Origin: Paenibacillus qinlingensis
Lineage (GTDB): Bacteria; Bacillota; Bacilli; Paenibacillales; NBRC-103111
Direction of reading: 5' to 3'
Length of the DNA stretch: 64,000 nucleotides
Assembly (NCBI RefSeq): GCF_013204845.1
Contig: NZ_JABMKY010000017.1
Coordinates: 1 to 64,000, forward strand
A program made the translations under genes and the position numbers. The notes below the pieces were generated by a model. It was given only the letters and a program-made list of their open reading frames with translations, made no database searches and was not told where the DNA came from. Below, piece after piece: positions 8,636 to 17,068 of the stretch. How positions within the stretch are numbered: the stretch's first letter is position 1; every line of letters begins with the position of its first letter.

Positions 8636-9073
8636 ATGAAAAAAAGTATTAAAATGATTCTGGGTACTTCCGTATTAAGCCTTTCACTTTTAGCTAGTGC
8701 AATTCCTGGTTTTGCTTCCACTGTTACAGAGCAAAATGCTTCAGGAGGTTGGAGTGAATCTGGAGGCTATTATACCAATTCCCCAGTGGGTATAAGTGCT
8801 TTCTCAAGTACTTCTCCCGAAGAGCACCATGGTGAGCGTAAGTCCCGAGATGTTAATCCGGGTGGAGAGCCAGTATATGAGTATGCATCATATGGATATA
8901 CTGTTTGGCAAGGGGAATATCATTATACAACCGCTCAGATAGAAAAAACCAATGGCACTGTTAAAACGACAAGCGGTAGACAGTGGGGGACAGGTGGCAC
9001 AACGGCGTTGTCACCATATTATTTACCTGGTATTTTTGAAAACATTGAAGCTAGAACGTATTGGGGCAATTAG
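8636..9073 (+). CDS. Lactococcin-972-like bacteriocin precursor
   Basis: ATG at 8636 follows AGGAGG. The 145-residue product has a Sec signal peptide (MKKSIKMILG, hydrophobic core, cleavage near SAIPGFAS, about residue 28). The C-terminal part (WQGEYHYTTAQI, SGRQWGTGG, IEARTYWGN) matches the pattern of the lactococcin 972 family: a secreted, unmodified beta-rich bacteriocin reported to bind lipid II. The mature part of about 117 residues is longer than lactococcin 972 (66 residues). An ABC locus with two MacB/DUF1430-like membrane proteins follows, which is the usual context. Assignment rests on signal peptide, composition and neighbours, since the family is weakly conserved. Confidence 0.6.
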   Translation: MKKSIKMILGTSVLSLSLLASAIPGFASTVTEQNASGGWSESGGYYTNSPVGISAFSSTSPEEHHGERKSRDVNPGGEPVYEYASYGYTVWQGEYHYTTAQIEKTNGTVKTTSGRQWGTGGTTALSPYYLPGIFENIEARTYWGN

Positions 9074-9180
9074 TAAGCATACCTTAACTTCTTAAATTGG
9101 ATTTATACTTTACTATAAGCAAATTGAAGTAGACCAATGAGGATGATATGAATGAGTATCTGATTCATAAATATGAGGAA

Positions 9181-9217
9181 TAAAAGCTACTTTATCTATT
9201 AAAGTAGCTTTTACCTT
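9181..9217 (+). terminator. Attenuator between bacteriocin and ABC genes
   Basis: TAAAAGCTACTTTA (9181-9194) is the exact inverse of 9200-9213 over a 5-nt loop. Its position suggests partial termination, giving more bacteriocin transcript than transporter transcript. Confidence 0.65.
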
Positions 9218-9243
9218 TATTTCAGTGAAATGAGGAAAGTAAC

Positions 9244-10218
9244 ATGTTTACACTCAAAAGAAAAGACATCGTATTTACTTTTGTTTTTATTTGTCTTTAT
9301 TCCCTATGTTTTTGTTTTCTAATATATACGGATAAACAAGAAAAATTTCACGAATTGTCAAATGAACTGTATACCAATCACCATGCTGTTTTAATGAATA
9401 AAGACGATGATCAGGATTTGTTAACAACAAACCAACTTTCAAAAGCAAATTACAGAATTTTTATAGAATATAACGATACATATCGTTTGTTATATGAAAA
9501 CTTGGGTGACTGGTCGCCTCCAATAATATCTGGGCGCTTCTTTTCAAACACTGATAAAGGAGCAAAAGCGGTTATTGGAAAAGAAATGGAGAAATTTATT
9601 AAAGAATATAACGGAAAAAAATATATAACTTTTCAAGGAGAAGACTTTGAAGTGAATGGTATTATGGGAGCTCCATTCGCAAGTTCGACAGATTATCTTA
9701 TTTTACTTTATAAACCCAATCCAATTCCTATACAATCTGGCACAAGAATAATTATAGATAGTGATAAAAAATCAATAGTTACTGAAATTGCAAATAATAT
9801 TTTAAATACAAATTCATCGGTTATGCTTAAAGAAAGTACACAAAAGGGACTATCCAGAACGGCAAATATACCCTTCATTTACAAATTGCTAATTTTTGAG
9901 TTTTATCTTCTTTTGTTCCTTAGCATTATAGCCTGTTTAAGATATTGGTACGAAAAAGAAAAGCATATCATGTACGTTTTATTCTTATTAGGTTTTTCGA
10001 AGAGAAAAATAAATGGCCAGTTATTCTTGAAAGTGTTTTTGAATATAGTTGCTTCAGGATGTATTACTGTTACTTTATTTTTAATTTCAGATTCAAAATC
10101 TATCATTTTACTTAAACAAATGGTATGGATAATTATTCTATTTATTTCTAGCGCATGTCTTTCATTGGGAATATTTTTACGGTCAAGTAATTCTAATCGA
10201 GGTGTAAATAGACTGTGA
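9244..10218 (+). CDS. Bacteriocin-associated ABC permease subunit A (FtsX/MacB-like)
   Basis: The product is 324 residues. One N-terminal membrane helix (IVFTFVFICLYSLCFCFLIY) is followed by an extracytoplasmic domain of about 180 residues. Three C-terminal helices follow (KLLIFEFYLLLFLSII, about 260-280, about 288-308). This is FtsX/MacB-type topology. In related lactococcin-972 loci a single protein of about 650 residues (bacteriocin-associated membrane protein, DUF1430) fills this role, whereas here two shorter proteins are encoded. It overlaps the next gene by 4 bases. Likely role is export or self-immunity, which cannot be told apart from sequence. Confidence 0.6.
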   Translation: MFTLKRKDIVFTFVFICLYSLCFCFLIYTDKQEKFHELSNELYTNHHAVLMNKDDDQDLLTTNQLSKANYRIFIEYNDTYRLLYENLGDWSPPIISGRFFSNTDKGAKAVIGKEMEKFIKEYNGKKYITFQGEDFEVNGIMGAPFASSTDYLILLYKPNPIPIQSGTRIIIDSDKKSIVTEIANNILNTNSSVMLKESTQKGLSRTANIPFIYKLLIFEFYLLLFLSIIACLRYWYEKEKHIMYVLFLLGFSKRKINGQLFLKVFLNIVASGCITVTLFLISDSKSIILLKQMVWIIILFISSACLSLGIFLRSSNSNRGVNRL

Positions 10219-11510
10219 ATATTAATGAACTTAAATTTTATTTTAAGAAGTATAAAATTCTAACAATGTGTCTTTATCTGCAGATCACTTTGTTTTTTAT
10301 TGTATTGGGAACTTTTATTGCATTTGTGGAGGAATTGGACTATGAAAGCAAAAGTCTTCAGCAAATTTATGAAGGAAAAGCCATATTTCAGTTACTTGAT
10401 GGTTATTATGATGGCAATAAATATAAAGAATTCATTAGTCAACCTGATTACCTAAATCGATTGAAAAAATATTACACTGAGCTTAATACTACAACTGACT
10501 TTCGATATCTTGCAATGTTTGATCACCATATTCTATTAAAGGATAATGGAATACCTCAAGAGTTTATTGAAGGTTATGAAAGCGGTAGTAAAAAGCATCA
10601 GGAAAAAATAAATAATACTTCATATACAGCAGTTAAATCTTTTCAGATGAACAAGCAAGCTCTGGAATATTTCGGATTAACTACAATTGAAGGATCAACA
10701 TGGAACGAAAATGATTTTAAAGAATCAAAAATAATGCCTGTTTTGCTAGGTTCCTCATATCGGAGTGTATATAGTATTGGTGATGAAACAACAATAAATT
10801 ATTATAATAAAACTTTAACTATAAAAATCACTGGATTTTTAAAGGAAAATAGTAAGCTTTACTTCAAAAATAACACTGAGTTTTACCTGGACAAATACAT
10901 AATTCTTCCTTATAGAGACTATGGAGATCCGGCTTCAAAAACTGATGAGTTATTTCAACAAATTAGTTATTTTGCTATGATCAATGGTTATATTGTAACA
11001 GACAATAGTCCATCAATAATCCAAAACATGATGCAAAGAATAGAAGCAATCGCTAAAAAAACTTCTTTTGAAAATTATTCATTTATTGGTCTGAACCCAC
11101 ATTTCCAAAAATATAGAGGCTTAATGACAGTAATACAAGAAGATAAAATTTTAATACAATCTATATTTGTTTCTACATTCATTTTAAATTTAATTATTAT
11201 TATCATAATTTTGTTATTACAGCAAAAAAGGAGGCTATCATCCTTTGCTATACATTATATAAATGGAGCAACTAAAATAAAACTTGTAAAAATGCTATGG
11301 ATAGAGATCAGCACTATCTTATTTGCTGCTTATCTAACTAACTTTATAGTTCTAGATAAAATATTAAAAATCGGAGATTATAAAACGCAATTTTACTTGT
11401 TACTCCTTTGTATTACTATGAGTCTAATAATTTGTATTTTGCCAGCTCGACAGCTTATTTTTAATCCAATTACAGATTACTTACATAATGAATATGAAGG
11501 AGGTAAATAA
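10215..11510 (+). CDS. Bacteriocin-associated ABC permease subunit B
   Basis: The GTG at 10215 overlaps the previous stop. The 431-residue product has an N-terminal helix (LTMCLYLQITLFFIVLGTFI) and an extracytoplasmic domain to about residue 310. Three C-terminal helices follow, with the arrangement of MacB/FtsX permeases. It is translationally coupled to the subunit upstream and to the ATPase downstream. The two permeases probably form a heterodimer with the ATPase at 11515. The sequence is AT-rich like the rest of the cargo. Confidence 0.6.
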   Translation: MNINELKFYFKKYKILTMCLYLQITLFFIVLGTFIAFVEELDYESKSLQQIYEGKAIFQLLDGYYDGNKYKEFISQPDYLNRLKKYYTELNTTTDFRYLAMFDHHILLKDNGIPQEFIEGYESGSKKHQEKINNTSYTAVKSFQMNKQALEYFGLTTIEGSTWNENDFKESKIMPVLLGSSYRSVYSIGDETTINYYNKTLTIKITGFLKENSKLYFKNNTEFYLDKYIILPYRDYGDPASKTDELFQQISYFAMINGYIVTDNSPSIIQNMMQRIEAIAKKTSFENYSFIGLNPHFQKYRGLMTVIQEDKILIQSIFVSTFILNLIIIIIILLLQQKRRLSSFAIHYINGATKIKLVKMLWIEISTILFAAYLTNFIVLDKILKIGDYKTQFYLLLLCITMSLIICILPARQLIFNPITDYLHNEYEGGK

Positions 11511-11514
11511 ATAT

Positions 11515-12189
11515 ATGTTACTTGAACTATCTGGGATAAACAAAAGCTTTAAAAATGGAGGGCAGTACGAAAACATTTTAGAAGATTTAGATCTTAAGAT
11601 ATTTGAAGGGGAATCAATTGCTATTAAGGGGAAAAGCGGTTGTGGAAAATCGACTTTATTAAATATCTTAGGAGGGTTGCTTCCACTAGATAGTGGACAA
11701 ATGATGTTTAATGGTACAGATATATCAAAATTGACTGAAAATGAACAGGCAGAGTATCGTAGAAAGAATGTCGCTTTTGTAACGCAAAATTTTCATTTGC
11801 TTGATGATAGAAATGTTTACGATAATATTGCGCTTCCTTTGCTATATCTTAGAATACCAAAAAAACAAATAAAAAGTAGAGTTGAAAAAGTATTGCACGA
11901 TTTGGAAATTGAACATGCTATGAAACGAAATATTTCAACATTGTCAGGTGGTGAACGCCAGCGAGTTGCGATCGCACGTGCCATTGTAAAAGAACCATCT
12001 ATACTTCTTGCAGATGAACCTACGGGCTCATTGGATGAGAAGACCGAGGAATCCATATTGAGTATTTTTGATACTCTACATCAAAAAGGAATGACGCTTG
12101 TTATTGTTACCCACGATGATTCAGTTTCAAGTCATTGCCAGCATATTTATGAACTACATCATAAAAAATTGCATTTTGTGAGTTGCTGA
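11515..12189 (+). CDS. ABC transporter ATP-binding protein (MacB/LolD type)
   Basis: The start at 11515 is preferred because GAAGGAGG ends 11 bases upstream, giving 224 residues (an upstream ATG at 11488 overlaps subunit B). Walker A is GKSGCGKST, the signature LSGGERQRVAIARA, and Walker B ILLADEPTGSLDE. This is the cytoplasmic ATPase of the LolD/MacB class that drives FtsX-type permeases. It completes the exporter or immunity transporter of the bacteriocin locus. Confidence 0.85.
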   Translation: MLLELSGINKSFKNGGQYENILEDLDLKIFEGESIAIKGKSGCGKSTLLNILGGLLPLDSGQMMFNGTDISKLTENEQAEYRRKNVAFVTQNFHLLDDRNVYDNIALPLLYLRIPKKQIKSRVEKVLHDLEIEHAMKRNISTLSGGERQRVAIARAIVKEPSILLADEPTGSLDEKTEESILSIFDTLHQKGMTLVIVTHDDSVSSHCQHIYELHHKKLHFVSC

Positions 12190-12248
12190 TATTTTTTCAA
12201 GTTTGACTGTATTAATTGATTTAATTAATCCAATGCTGATTCAAAAAA

Positions 12249-12300
12249 GAAGCACAATTGACCAGGAGAGTAGACTCTCCTGGTCAATTGTGCTTTTTTG
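12249..12300 (+). terminator. Strong terminator of the bacteriocin operon
   Basis: AGCACAATTGACCAGGAGAGT (12251-12271) is the exact inverse of 12274-12294 around only 2 nt, with T-rich and A-rich flanks. It can terminate in both directions, separating the cargo from the convergent ist genes. Confidence 0.8.
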
Positions 12301-12311
12301 CTTTGCAACAA

Positions 12312-12340
12312 TGAATACTGGCGGTGTGGAAGAACCAAAA
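12312..12340 (+). repeat. Possible inner IS21-type end
   Basis: TGAATACTGGCGGTG followed by an AGAACCA resembles the outer tips (TGAATATTTCGGTG, AGAGCCA) and is inverted to the end at 14709. If real, it is the istB-side end of the IS copy, giving an IS of about 2.4 kb. The match is partial. Confidence 0.4.
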
Positions 12341-12477
12341 TCGAAATCAGAAAAATTTAATAAGCTAATGGTTGACCACCCAGCAGGAAGTGCTGTATCG
12401 AATTTAGATTGATCAACACCTTCGTTAACATGAATGTCAAGAGACCGAATTTGTGTCGCTGGATTGCAATGCTGAGC

Positions 12478-13221
12478 TTAAATCAACTGTGCTTTTCGCT
12501 TTCTCATCGAATCTTCGCCGTCGATGAGTATGTGATAGGAATTATGAACGATACGGTCTAATATAGCGTCTGCCATGGTGTGTTCTCCGATTTTATCGTG
12601 CCATCCTTCGGGAGCGAATTGAGAGATGAAAATCGTTGAAGCATTCTGATGCCGAGCCTCAATGATTTCCAGCAGATCTCTAGACTCTGTTATGGTCAAA
12701 GGAACCAGAAGCCATTCATCAATGATGAGAAGACTCACTTTCTTGTAGTTGGCGATAACTTTTTTGTAATTCCCTTCTCCTCGGGCTATGGCCAGGTCAG
12801 TTAATAGCTCCGGTAAGCGAATATACTTGGTTGCATAAAGATGGCGACAGGCGCCGTTTCCAAGCGCACAGCCGATAAAAGTTTTACCAGCGCCTGATGC
12901 CCCCATGAGAATGACGTTTAACTTTTCATGAATGTAATTACCCGTTGCGAGCCTTAGGATTTGGGATTGCTCTAAACGTCTGTCGGTATGATACTCAATG
13001 TCCTCCACACAAGCGTTTGGATAACGAAGCGTTGCTTTCTTGATGAGTCTGTTTAATTGGTTTGACTTACGCCTTGCCCATTCCGCATCTACTACTAGTC
13101 CGAATCGTTCTTCAAACGACAAACTGGCGTATGAGGGATTTTTCATCTGTTCACGCAAGGATTCTGCCATGGCACTTAGCCGCATTTCATTGAGTTTGGT
13201 GATCGTTGTGTTGGTTAGCAT
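12478..13221 (-). CDS. istB: IS21-family transposition helper ATPase IstB
   Basis: The product is 247 residues, the usual IstB length. It has the AAA+ Walker A ILMGASGAGKTFIG, Walker B LLIIDEW, and typical segments NPSYASLSFEERFGLVVDAEW and LDRIVHNSYHI. IstB loads onto target DNA and stimulates the IstA transposase. The ATG at 13221 directly follows the istA stop, with GGGAGG upstream inside istA, so it is coupled to istA. It appears intact. Confidence 0.92.
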   Translation of the reverse strand: MLTNTTITKLNEMRLSAMAESLREQMKNPSYASLSFEERFGLVVDAEWARRKSNQLNRLIKKATLRYPNACVEDIEYHTDRRLEQSQILRLATGNYIHEKLNVILMGASGAGKTFIGCALGNGACRHLYATKYIRLPELLTDLAIARGEGNYKKVIANYKKVSLLIIDEWLLVPLTITESRDLLEIIEARHQNASTIFISQFAPEGWHDKIGEHTMADAILDRIVHNSYHILIDGEDSMRKRKAQLI

Positions 13222-14549
13222 TTATGATTTCCTCCCATAGTAGGTTGAGCCGCGAGTCAAGCCATGCGGACTAACGGATGGAGGGTTTGGCTTTTCGATT
13301 GTGGCGGCTTCCTCAAGTGTGTCTTGGCCTGATTTGAGTATGGTGCTGATTTGTTTGTAGCTTGGATTCGGCGTGTAGCTGAGAGCCCGTGCACAAGCGG
13401 ACTCGAGCCGAATCAGCGAGTACCGGTCTGCTAATTTTAGTACGCCCATGCACGCTTTAAATCCTTGTTGCTCCACACGATGGCCAGCGAGAATAGCCTG
13501 GATTGTGGCGCTTGCATGGGGGCCTACTTGTTTAGCCCACGATACAAAGCGTTCTGCATTCCATTCTACAAATTGTTTATGCTTTTGTACGCAGTAAGGG
13601 GTAGCGGCTGCAGGGTGTGCTTCTCCTCGTCAAGAAATGCACTATGCCTGCTGCCCGGCTTTTTCTGGAAGGGTTTGCGATTGAATGCATCCAGTTTGTC
13701 TGCGATGGCCTCATTCAATTCACTGAGAGAGAAGAATGTATTCTTGCGTAAAGCAGCGAGGATCCAAGTCGATATGATACCAACGGTTCCCTCTACACTT
13801 GGCTTATCTTTCGGCTTTCGAACACGAGCTGGAATGACGGCTGTATCGTAATGCTCAGCCATTTCTTGATAAGTTTTGTTAATGACAGGGGAATACCAGG
13901 AGGATTGTTCTACACCGGTTTTAAGGTTGTCCGGCACTAGAATTTTGGGGACGCCTCCAAAATGAGTAAAGGCATTTACGTGGGCAGAAATCCAACTCTC
14001 TTGATTCTGAGATAGGAAGCCCTCTACATAAGCATATTGGCTGCACGGAAGTGCGGCGACAAAGATGTACACAGGAAGTATTTCTCCCGTATCTCGGTCC
14101 ACTAAAGTGGCGGTCTGACCGGCCCAGTCGACTTCCATTTGCTCGCCTGGCTTACGCTGAATATGCATCGTAGCCTTTGTCGTGGCAGCATATTTACGGT
14201 AGTAATTACAATATTGGGTGTACATGAGGGGGATCTCTCCGCCTAAGCGACAGTTCTCACAATATTCGCTCCAGAGCAAGCTAAGAGTAACGCCGCTCTT
14301 GGCTAATTCCCGATGCATATATTCGCAATCTGGAACTTTTCGCGAAGATGCCTGAGCCTTCTCAGGAAACAAGAGATACTGAAGGTCAGCTTCTACCACA
14401 TCCTCCGGTAGTGGCCATGATAGCTCCTTTTCATTTGCACGTTGTAACACCTCGGAGACGGTGTTGCGTGAGCATTGAATACTTGAAGCGATACTACGCT
14501 GGCTCAGCCCCATGCTATTGAGCCTTAAAATTTCTCGATACTTGGTCAT
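13222..14549 (-). pseudogene. istA: IS21-family transposase IstA with internal deletion
   Basis: The start at 14549 follows GGGAGG. The N-terminal HTH (MGLSQRSIASSIQCSRNTVSEVL) and the DDE core are present: MEVDWAGQT, VPDNLKTGV and KDKPSVEGTVG. After LPLTAYK the frame is lost. Just downstream another frame reads HKQFVEWNAERFVSWAKQVGP, then VEQQGFKACMGVLKLADRYS, the normal IstA C-terminus. The part linking these in the family (roughly 80 residues including the YSVPYEY-type segment) is absent, so an out-of-frame deletion near 13590 inactivated the gene. Confidence 0.85.
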
Positions 14550-14599
14550 TTCGATGACCTCCCGTTGGTATTTGTGCACTTGCTAGGCAGACGCACATC

Positions 14600-14709
14600 T
14601 GTACATTCTACCAACGGGGTGGCTCTCTCTACTAACATAGTGGCTCTAATAGATTAACGTGGTGGCTCTCACTCATTAACTCGATGGCTCTATGGCACCG
14701 AAATATTCA
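14600..14709 (-). repeat. IS21-type end (right), istA side
   Basis: Read on the minus strand it starts TGAATATTTCGGTGC and carries four AGAGCCA(C) repeats within about 90 bases, matching the solo end at 7517 in inverted orientation. Confidence 0.75.
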
Positions 14710-14713
14710 GGAG
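14710..14713 (+). repeat. Target-site duplication GGAG, right copy
   Basis: This repeats the four bases at 7513-7516 immediately outside the right IS21-type tip. Confidence 0.75.
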
Positions 14714-14782
14714 CAAGTAGTTAGTAGATTGAAAACGGGAAAAGTACTGAATCAGATGCTTAAAGAATATAGACAAAAATAC
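14714..14782 (+). pseudogene. Displaced C-terminus of the AlbA_2 gene
   Basis: Directly after the duplicated GGAG the frame reads QVVSRLKTGKVLNQ and MLKEYRQKY, then TGA at 14780-14782. Joined to 7516 without the insert it continues SSTQRQQE in frame. It restores a helical, basic C-terminus of 22 residues to the interrupted protein. Confidence 0.7.
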
Positions 14783-15154
14783 TGATTTTTTTGTTTTTGA
14801 TAATTAAAACAAAGTAGCACGTAACTCAACTTATTACAGTGCACCAATAAGATTAGACATTGGAAAACCCAATTGGGAAGTCCTGTGGCGATTCTATTTG
14901 GTGTGTTTTCTGTTTATAAGGGATTATCAGCTGTCCTAGTAACTTTAAAAATTGTGCCTAATCAGTCTCATTTCATAGACGAAAATAATTAAGTAAAGAT
15001 ATATTTAGACAGTATAATTTTATGATTATAGCAGCATGTAGACATAGTATATAAACATATTTCTACACATGTCATAGAGAAGAGGAAATATTTTATCATG
15101 GAGAATTAGCTAAGAATAGTTTTATTATTAATCTCGAAGGGAGGAACGAGGCGA
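14783..15154. other. Gap that should hold the tnsA-side end of the Tn7-like element
   Basis: This AT-rich stretch has no gene. TGTTTTTGATAATTAAAACA at 14792 and an AGTAAC...TTGTGCC stretch near 14939 weakly resemble the reverse complement of the far-end repeats. No clear inverted terminal repeat or 5-bp duplication was found. GGGAGGAACGAGG just before 15155 is the ribosome binding site of the first tniQ. Confidence 0.4.
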
Positions 15155-16567
15155 ATGGAACGTCTAACAATTAGATTGAAAATTGATCCAGGGGAAGCTT
15201 TGCTGAGTTTGATTCATCGTGCAGCTAAAGCAAATGGAATTAAATTTCTTACTTTGTTAAATATGCTGAAGAGAAACAAATATAGAATGCATTCTGGAGA
15301 CTCACATAAGATTGATATATTCCCTGAGAGTGTTTTAGATGTTAAAAAGGTTTCTTATATTTTAGGATTAGAGGAATCTGAGATAAAGAGAGCTAGCTTT
15401 ACTAATGTTTTAAGAAGTTTCAAAGGTTCAAGTAAAGAAGTACACTGTAGATTTTTAAATGGAATCATTCGGGACCATCTTTTTTATTGTCGAGATTGTT
15501 TATCAAATAAAATGGTATTGAATTTGATGTGGAAAGTTAAGGGGGTTGATACTTGTTTAATACACAAAAGGAAACTAAGCAATGAGTGTAGTAATTGTCG
15601 AAACGAACTATTGATTAAAGATACTAATCAAATTGGTATATGTCCATATTGTAAATATTGTTTTAATAAAAGGAATATAAATCCAATCTTGGTCTCAGAT
15701 GATCATTTCAAATTACAAACTAGAATACAAAGTGACTGGCATACCATCATAAGAGGTTTAATAAACAAAGAATTAAATGAAAAAGAGATTGCAATAAGAG
15801 TTTTGTATGTATTGGGCGGGAAAGAAGAGACATTCTGTAAGCTGAAAATTTTAACACTACTTGAGGATACAAAGCTCATTCATTTGCTTCAAATTGCTCG
15901 AGGTACAATGAAAAAGCGTACAATAGATTTTAAAACTTTATCGGATTACTTAACTGAAAAAAGTACGAGTATTACTGAGTTTTTATTAATGAAAGTTCCC
16001 CCTGATTTCACTCTATCTTTAGATTCTAATCGCGTGAAGATGGAAATAACTGCATGCAGTGCACCATGGTGTGAAAATTTTGATGTAAATAACTCTCTTG
16101 TACAGACAACATCCAAAAATGTTCGTAAAAAAGTAGAGGTTTTGAAACGTTATTATATTTGCCCTGCATGTGGATGCGAATATGCAACTAATAAGAAAAA
16201 CGAACTTGTCGAAAGGTCATATTTTATTAATGCTTATAAAGTATTATCAAATAGAAGTGTAAGTACATTGACCTGGATGGAAAGGGAAAAAGTGTTTGGA
16301 TTAAAACGAAATAAGATTATTCGTATTCAAGCATATTTTTATTCGAGAGCACTCTTTATTGATCTAATAAATGAAAGTAAGTATTCGGTCGAGGCAAACT
16401 TACTTGAATCGGTAAAGATTTCAATTAGGAATGGTGAGGCGATTTATACGATTCGTCATTGGGAAAAATGGCGAAGTGAAGAAGAGTATCTTTTGTATAG
16501 GTATCATCCTCAAATAATCTTTGAAATTTTCAAAGAAAGGTACAAATTTTTACCGCGGCAGGGATAA
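15155..16567 (+). CDS. tniQ: TniQ/TnsD-family target-selection protein 1
   Basis: The product is 470 residues. The N-terminal TniQ region (GEALLSLIHRAAKANG) is followed by a zinc-finger cluster: YCRDCL, W-VKGVDTCLIHKRKL, CSNCRNE, CPYCKYC (about residues 113-170). A second cysteine pair set (APWC, YICPACGCEYA, about 305-345) precedes a helix-turn-helix-like tail. TniQ/TnsD proteins recognise a DNA site and recruit TnsC and the transposase. Unusually, this copy sits upstream of the regulator and of tnsA, apart from the second tniQ at 21541. The shared second zinc finger (C--PWC) suggests the two are distant paralogues with different targets. Confidence 0.85.
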   Translation: MERLTIRLKIDPGEALLSLIHRAAKANGIKFLTLLNMLKRNKYRMHSGDSHKIDIFPESVLDVKKVSYILGLEESEIKRASFTNVLRSFKGSSKEVHCRFLNGIIRDHLFYCRDCLSNKMVLNLMWKVKGVDTCLIHKRKLSNECSNCRNELLIKDTNQIGICPYCKYCFNKRNINPILVSDDHFKLQTRIQSDWHTIIRGLINKELNEKEIAIRVLYVLGGKEETFCKLKILTLLEDTKLIHLLQIARGTMKKRTIDFKTLSDYLTEKSTSITEFLLMKVPPDFTLSLDSNRVKMEITACSAPWCENFDVNNSLVQTTSKNVRKKVEVLKRYYICPACGCEYATNKKNELVERSYFINAYKVLSNRSVSTLTWMEREKVFGLKRNKIIRIQAYFYSRALFIDLINESKYSVEANLLESVKISIRNGEAIYTIRHWEKWRSEEEYLLYRYHPQIIFEIFKERYKFLPRQG

Positions 16568-16629
16568 GTTGAATTGGAAAATATTAATTAGAAGTGGTCT
16601 TAAATAAAAAGTTTTTTTTTAGCATAATA

Positions 16630-16666
16630 ATATCCGTATATCTATAAATAATACCATTACGGATAA
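16630..16666. promoter_or_regulatory. Inverted TAACGGAT-like operator pair before the 126-residue gene
   Basis: ATATCCGTATA (16630-16640) and ATTACGGATAA (16656-16666) are inverted copies of the motif found three times upstream of tnsA. They lie just before the ribosome binding site at 16675. The likely ligand is the Xre protein encoded at 17024-17542. Confidence 0.55.
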
Positions 16667-16687
16667 ATTTGATTGGGAGGTACGCTG

Positions 16688-17068
16688 TTGGAGGAACTTA
16701 TTAATGAAGTTAGCGCCAGAAAAAAAATGTATGAAATAAAGCTTATGAGACTGAAGAAAGGGCATGATTACTCCTTCACAAGTGATACAGCCCATTATTA
16801 TAGTTTAATACTTGCACAAAATACACACGATGCTTGGCAGCAGATTAATGAATTACTTCTTAAATATAAAAGGATCCGAGTGGATCCCACAATAGTTTTT
16901 AAAAGTGATGTATTTGAGAAAATGATGACTTTCGAACGGAATAGTTCCCCTGGGTTTATTACGATAAGAACTCAAGCAGAAATGATCAAATACATGAAGC
17001 AACTTGAATGGAAAGTTAATGAGTTAGAAGCCAAACTGTCGTGTGAGAGTATCGTTGCTCCAAACTAA
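16688..17068 (+). CDS. Unknown 126-residue Tn7-like element protein
   Basis: The TTG at 16688 is chosen because GGGAGG (16675-16680) lies 7 bases upstream. The product is not recognised. It is helical (LEELINEVSARKKMYEIKLMRL), with a C-terminal segment MIKYMKQLEWKVNELEAKL that could be a short coiled coil. Its 3' end overlaps the convergent xre gene by 45 bases. Shared operator motifs suggest co-regulation with the transposition genes, so it may be an accessory transposition or regulatory factor. Confidence 0.55.
   Translation: MEELINEVSARKKMYEIKLMRLKKGHDYSFTSDTAHYYSLILAQNTHDAWQQINELLLKYKRIRVDPTIVFKSDVFEKMMTFERNSSPGFITIRTQAEMIKYMKQLEWKVNELEAKLSCESIVAPN

Larger units (their letters stand above)
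7517..14709. mobile_element. IS21-type composite transposon carrying a bacteriocin locus
   Basis: The element is 7,193 bp. Both ends share an inverted TGA-TATTTCGGTGC tip followed by several AGAGCC/GAGAGCCAC repeats, the multiple transposase-binding sites usual for IS21. It is flanked by a 4-bp duplication and splits an AlbA_2 gene whose frame rejoins exactly. The left end is a solo end of about 95 bp. The right end belongs to an istA-istB unit on the minus strand. Cargo is the bacteriocin gene (8636) and ABC genes (9244-12189). It is most simply a composite transposon whose left IS copy was reduced to its end. Immobility is likely now, because istA has an internal deletion. Confidence 0.75.

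Noticed and set aside
12203-12412. Plus-strand open frame of 69 codons
   Set aside because: It spans the bacteriocin terminator and the inner IS end and has no coding character.
14792-14811. TGTTTTTGATAATTAAAACA as the tnsA-side transposon end
   Set aside because: Only partial similarity to the far-end repeats and no matching 5-bp duplication; kept as a weak possibility only.
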